Assembly: GCF_017654505.1 (NCBI RefSeq)
Contig: NW_024472185.1
Coordinates: 62,001 to 126,000 of the forward strand
Reading direction: 5' to 3'
Source of the DNA: Polyodon spathula
Lineage: Eukaryota > Chordata > Actinopteri > Acipenseriformes > Polyodontidae
DNA: 64,000 bases
A model generated the notes under the pieces. The model did no database searches. It was not told the DNA's origin and was given only the letters and a program-made list of their open reading frames with translations. The position numbers were made by a program, and so were the translations under genes. Below, piece after piece: positions 60,171 to 64,000 of the stretch; the first letter of the stretch is position 1; the number at the start of each line of letters is the position of its first letter.

Positions 60171-63100
60171 TCTTCGTGTGTACTGCTTGGGCGTTGACAA
60201 AGGTTTATGGCCATTTACTTCAGATTAAGATATTCCCCCCCCCAAGGTTAGTGTAGCCGTTGCGTTTGTTTATATATGCATTCACGTTTTCTACCACGAC
60301 GCAGCCATATTGTTTGCAAAGGATTTGGGGATATTATAAGAAGAAGGCCTGTGTGAAACAACGAGTCTACTTCGAGTAAGACACTAAATCTACAGCGCTG
60401 CCAAGTGGAGAAGAGGTGCAGTATTATTGGACTTTTGAGGTTAAACTGTGTTTATTATTTGTGCATACTGTCAAACTGTATAAAGCGAGTGATTGCACTA
60501 CAATTGCATAAACCGTGCAGCATACACTTTGCACGATAGTGTCACAATTAAACGACTCAAAGTGGAGGAAAGCATTGCGAGTGCATGGTAAAGAAACACG
60601 TTAGAAAGCCTGGTCTCCCCTACATAGCACACAGTACCACTGCGTGGTTACATGTAGCAATTGCGACAAGAATCTGTAATTGAAAAATTACACCTACATT
60701 TAGTAAACACCATTCTAAAATAACACCATCACACAAAGCTAATCGCACTGTGTAAAGTAGGCTTAAAATGCCTGTTTCGTTCTACTTGACCTTTCAAGCT
60801 AATACTACATCCTTTATTAGTTTACCCATCTGTGGACAATGTTGTTCAACGGCCTTGTTGACTATCCAGTTTCTTTACAGCATCTACAGGAAGTTTAATC
60901 TGCAGGCACGCAGATTTTGAAGGCGTTCAGTCACTCAGAACTAAATAAAATGGCCTTGGTTAACCTCAAAAAAAATAAAAAAAAAAAAAAAAAAGCCCTG
61001 ATTGGTGTATTTATTTATTATATTGATAACATTTTAGACACTAATAAAGGTGACATTTTCACGGGAAACAACTTTTTAAAAATATATATCAAAATTCTAT
61101 TTTTAAAACCGAAATAAAACATAAAAAAGAGTGAACAAACTCAGATATATTGGGTGTTTTTGTTAAATTAATGTAAATCTGACTCATAAAACAACAGCAA
61201 AAATAATTGTATATAATTATATACAATGTCTGATAAAAGACAAAATTTAACAGGCTTTATGCTAAGTGATTAAGAGATCAGTACCAGGTTTGCTTTATTC
61301 TGCTTTTGGCAAGTCACATTACAGGAATAAAGATCCCAGGTTTCTGGGACACCAAGCACTGTTAGGAGAACTGTCAGGTCACATGGCTAATCCATGTGTC
61401 ACACTATTTCAGCTGTCCTTATGCTAATTTCTCCATATAAACTTAATCCTTTTTGAAAGCTAAATAGTGTACTTTGAACGAAAGGCATGTTCTGTGCTTA
61501 ACAGGCAGTACATCAGGGGTACAATTCAGGAATTAGAATTGCAGAACCGTGATTAAATATGTATTTATAACGCTTGTTCGACAACCGCCTCCCGGCAGTC
61601 TGAACAGAATAATTTGAAGCATTTTTGTTAGTCACCAGAACAGAATTAAATCAACGTTTACTTATCTAAAAACAGAGCAAGCAAACCGCAAGAATACCAT
61701 TCAGCTGTAATCTCCCTGCGCTATAATTTTGTTGTCTAATTATAAATGTAGTGATAATGAGGTCTGTCTTTATATGATAGATATGCAGTAAAACAGCTGC
61801 TGTATTACCACATTAGCCTTGCAGCTGCGAAGAAACCACAGTGTTATTGAAACACACTGCACTAGACATAAGTATGATAAAACTGAGCTGGGGGAGGTTC
61901 TTTGTTTCATTCACTTAACCATTGAAGATCTCCTCATCCATTACATACAACCACTATGTGTTTGACTGTTTAATTTTTGGTACATGCATGGCATTGCTAC
62001 ATGAAGAAAAGGTACAGCAGAGGACAAAATAATAGAAATCTGCTCTAATATTGTCAATAGGGCCCAGGCTGCCCTTGGTTAGTGTGTTGATTGTTCTGGA
62101 GGTGAATGAGACTGTGCCCATTCCTCAGTATTTACTGCTTCTAATTGCTTTCGGGGAAGTTGGGGATGGAAATCTGCAGTAGAATCTCACTAGTAAGGCC
62201 CGTCACATAATTTGAGTTCCTCGTGAATCATCAGTAATTAGACTTGGGTACGTTTCTCCACTATAAAAACACTCAGTGGCAGTATATAAATACTAAATGT
62301 TGCTATTCCAAGTGCCTACAACATATTGTGATGTCAGTATAGAGTGCCCTGTCAGTTTAACTGTGCGCTGTAAAACCATGGTGATCTGACCTTCAGATAT
62401 AACAAGGCCTCAACTATCCAAACATCACCTTAGTAACAGCTATGGTGTTATAGTCAAAATGAATGAGATTTTCAATACAGCACAGTGCTTTGCAATACAA
62501 ACCCTCGTACCTGCCCTACTCCTTTAAATATATAACATACAGTCTATGTATTACATGCCTAAGGGATCAAGGGTTTATTTTATTGGATATACTGGCATTA
62601 TTTCTGGATAAATCTGGATTGAAAAGCAATTCTTTATATTCGACTGAAAAACAGACTGGGTGTGCCCAGTGCAACATAGTACTAAATTCTTCTAAGTACT
62701 AATGCACAGTGAACTCTTTCCTTGTGACAGGCTGTTATAAAGACTATAATATTAAGACCCTTCTGATGAAGATCAACTCTAATTAAGACTATGTAACTTG
62801 CACAGGGAATTGAGCAACATCCCAAAAGCTTTTAAAGTTCTGCTGTTCAATGCTTGGGTCCAGACCACTGTTCATGTATGCAGCTCTATGTCCAGGTCGT
62901 GTTTCAGGCCTGTTTTATTATGTGTAATTTCAAATGTCCTTCAATTTCTGTCTTTCGTTTTTGCTTCTGGAGCACACATCTATCAATCTGTACCCCACTT
63001 CTTCCCTACCCCGTCCTCTACAAAAACAAATACAGCTCCATCCAGACATAGAATCAATGTGACTTGTCTGTGAAGTGGATCAATAACACTTTCCTTTACA

Positions 63101-64000
63101 ATCATCAATCATGCCAGCGTTGAATATAAAGGGCATAATTAGAAACGTTGTTCTTAAACATCCTGTATTGACTTCTTTCAGGGATGAAGAAAGACACCAT
63201 TCTGCATCATTAACTTTGTATTATAACCTGATGGAACTGCTGCTTCCCTGGGATTGAGATTATGATAGCACAGAACAACTGCGCAAGATGAGGCTTCAGT
63301 GGCTGCTAAAACAATGCTAAAATGAGTACTTCTCGTCTTCCTTTTCTGCAGTGGCATTGGTTCATATGATGTTGTTTCAGGTGTTTGTCATTAAAGGGGC
63401 TGTAGACATGCATATTGCACGTTAGCTGTAGAAAGTGGCTGCGTTTTTTAGCACAATAAAATATCAACTGCTGATAGTGATTGTTTGGAATGGACATAAC
63501 AATCCTTCATTGTGGAAGCACCATCATTCTAAATGGAACGGACATAAACCATGTCACTTTCTGTTTTACAAGATGGATCCATGCATTACTAAATGAGACT
63601 AATTATATTGAACAGTGCAGCTCCTTGGCAATTTAAAAACAGAACCGTAGATATTTCATTGTTCTTAAAAACACTGATCTTTTACAATTAGCTTGTCAAG
63701 CAAGGGTGTTCAGGTCAGGGTTCAGGTATAGGGGATCTGATATGTTCACCCTGGTATGTGTAAAATCTATTTGGTATACTTTTTGGGGTACTGCATCTTA
63801 AAATTAAAGAGCTATATTGTTTTTTAAAATAATTTACTTTTACAGTGTAGACAACTTCAACAATTTTTCTTAACCCACACATTACAAGAAAATGTCTACT
63901 TTAGGGGTCACCTTAACGGAATATTCTAGCAAATTACCAGTATTCTACGTATGGGTTCTGGACGTATAGATAAATCAATACTGAGAAATAGCCTGGTGGA
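60171..64000. other. Region upstream of eral1; no gene recognised
   Basis: The eral1 promoter should lie just right of 60170. Beyond that the sequence is AT-rich, with a poly-A tract near 60970 and scattered short open frames (62463-62702, 62798-63073) that show no domain, no splice-consistent neighbours and no similarity I recognise. No RNA gene or clear mobile element stands out. Confidence 0.5.

Noticed and set aside
62463..63073. Two open frames near the right end (79 and 91 codons)
   Set aside because: AT-rich chance frames without domains or supporting exons.

Overview
This is nuclear DNA from a vertebrate, most likely a ray-finned fish. It has multi-exon genes with GT-AG introns, long AT-rich introns, microsatellites and fragments of LINEs, SINEs and LTR elements. 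The slowly evolving proteins and abundant old repeats would suit a non-teleost such as a sturgeon, paddlefish or gar, but the sequence alone does not settle the species. Nothing prokaryotic was seen: no operons, CRISPR arrays or rRNA. All genes were assembled exon by exon, with splice sites and reading phase checked by hand.

Layout from left to right: (1) the last four coding exons of a DHRS11-like short-chain dehydrogenase, + strand, 268-1973, cut by the window start. (2) A decayed SLC6-type sodium-coupled transporter, - strand, 2908-8867, with several membrane-segment exons missing and a frameshift. (3) Repeats, including a LINE tail, at 8868-12327. (4) A complete flotillin-2 gene (flot2), + strand, 12533-34366, 428 aa, with a duplicated, apparently mutually exclusive exon 3. 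(5) The flot2 3' region at 34367-39357. (6) A complete T-box gene of the Tbx6/Tbx6l type, - strand, 39358-45959, 562 aa, converging on flot2. (7) Gene-poor spacer at 45960-53909. (8) A complete mitochondrial GTPase gene, eral1, - strand, 53910-60170, 470 aa. (9) A final 3.8 kb in which no gene was recognised.

The genes do not form one pathway. Flotillin-2 scaffolds membrane microdomains, ERAL1 assembles the small mitochondrial ribosomal subunit, the T-box protein is a mesoderm/somite-type transcription factor, and the SDR is a cytosolic oxidoreductase. FLOT2 and ERAL1 are neighbours in mammals (from memory, human 17q11.2), so this is a conserved block with a T-box gene between them. I found no wholly new biological system. 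The strongest items for follow-up are the duplicated flot2 exon 3 and the half-dismantled SLC6 gene.
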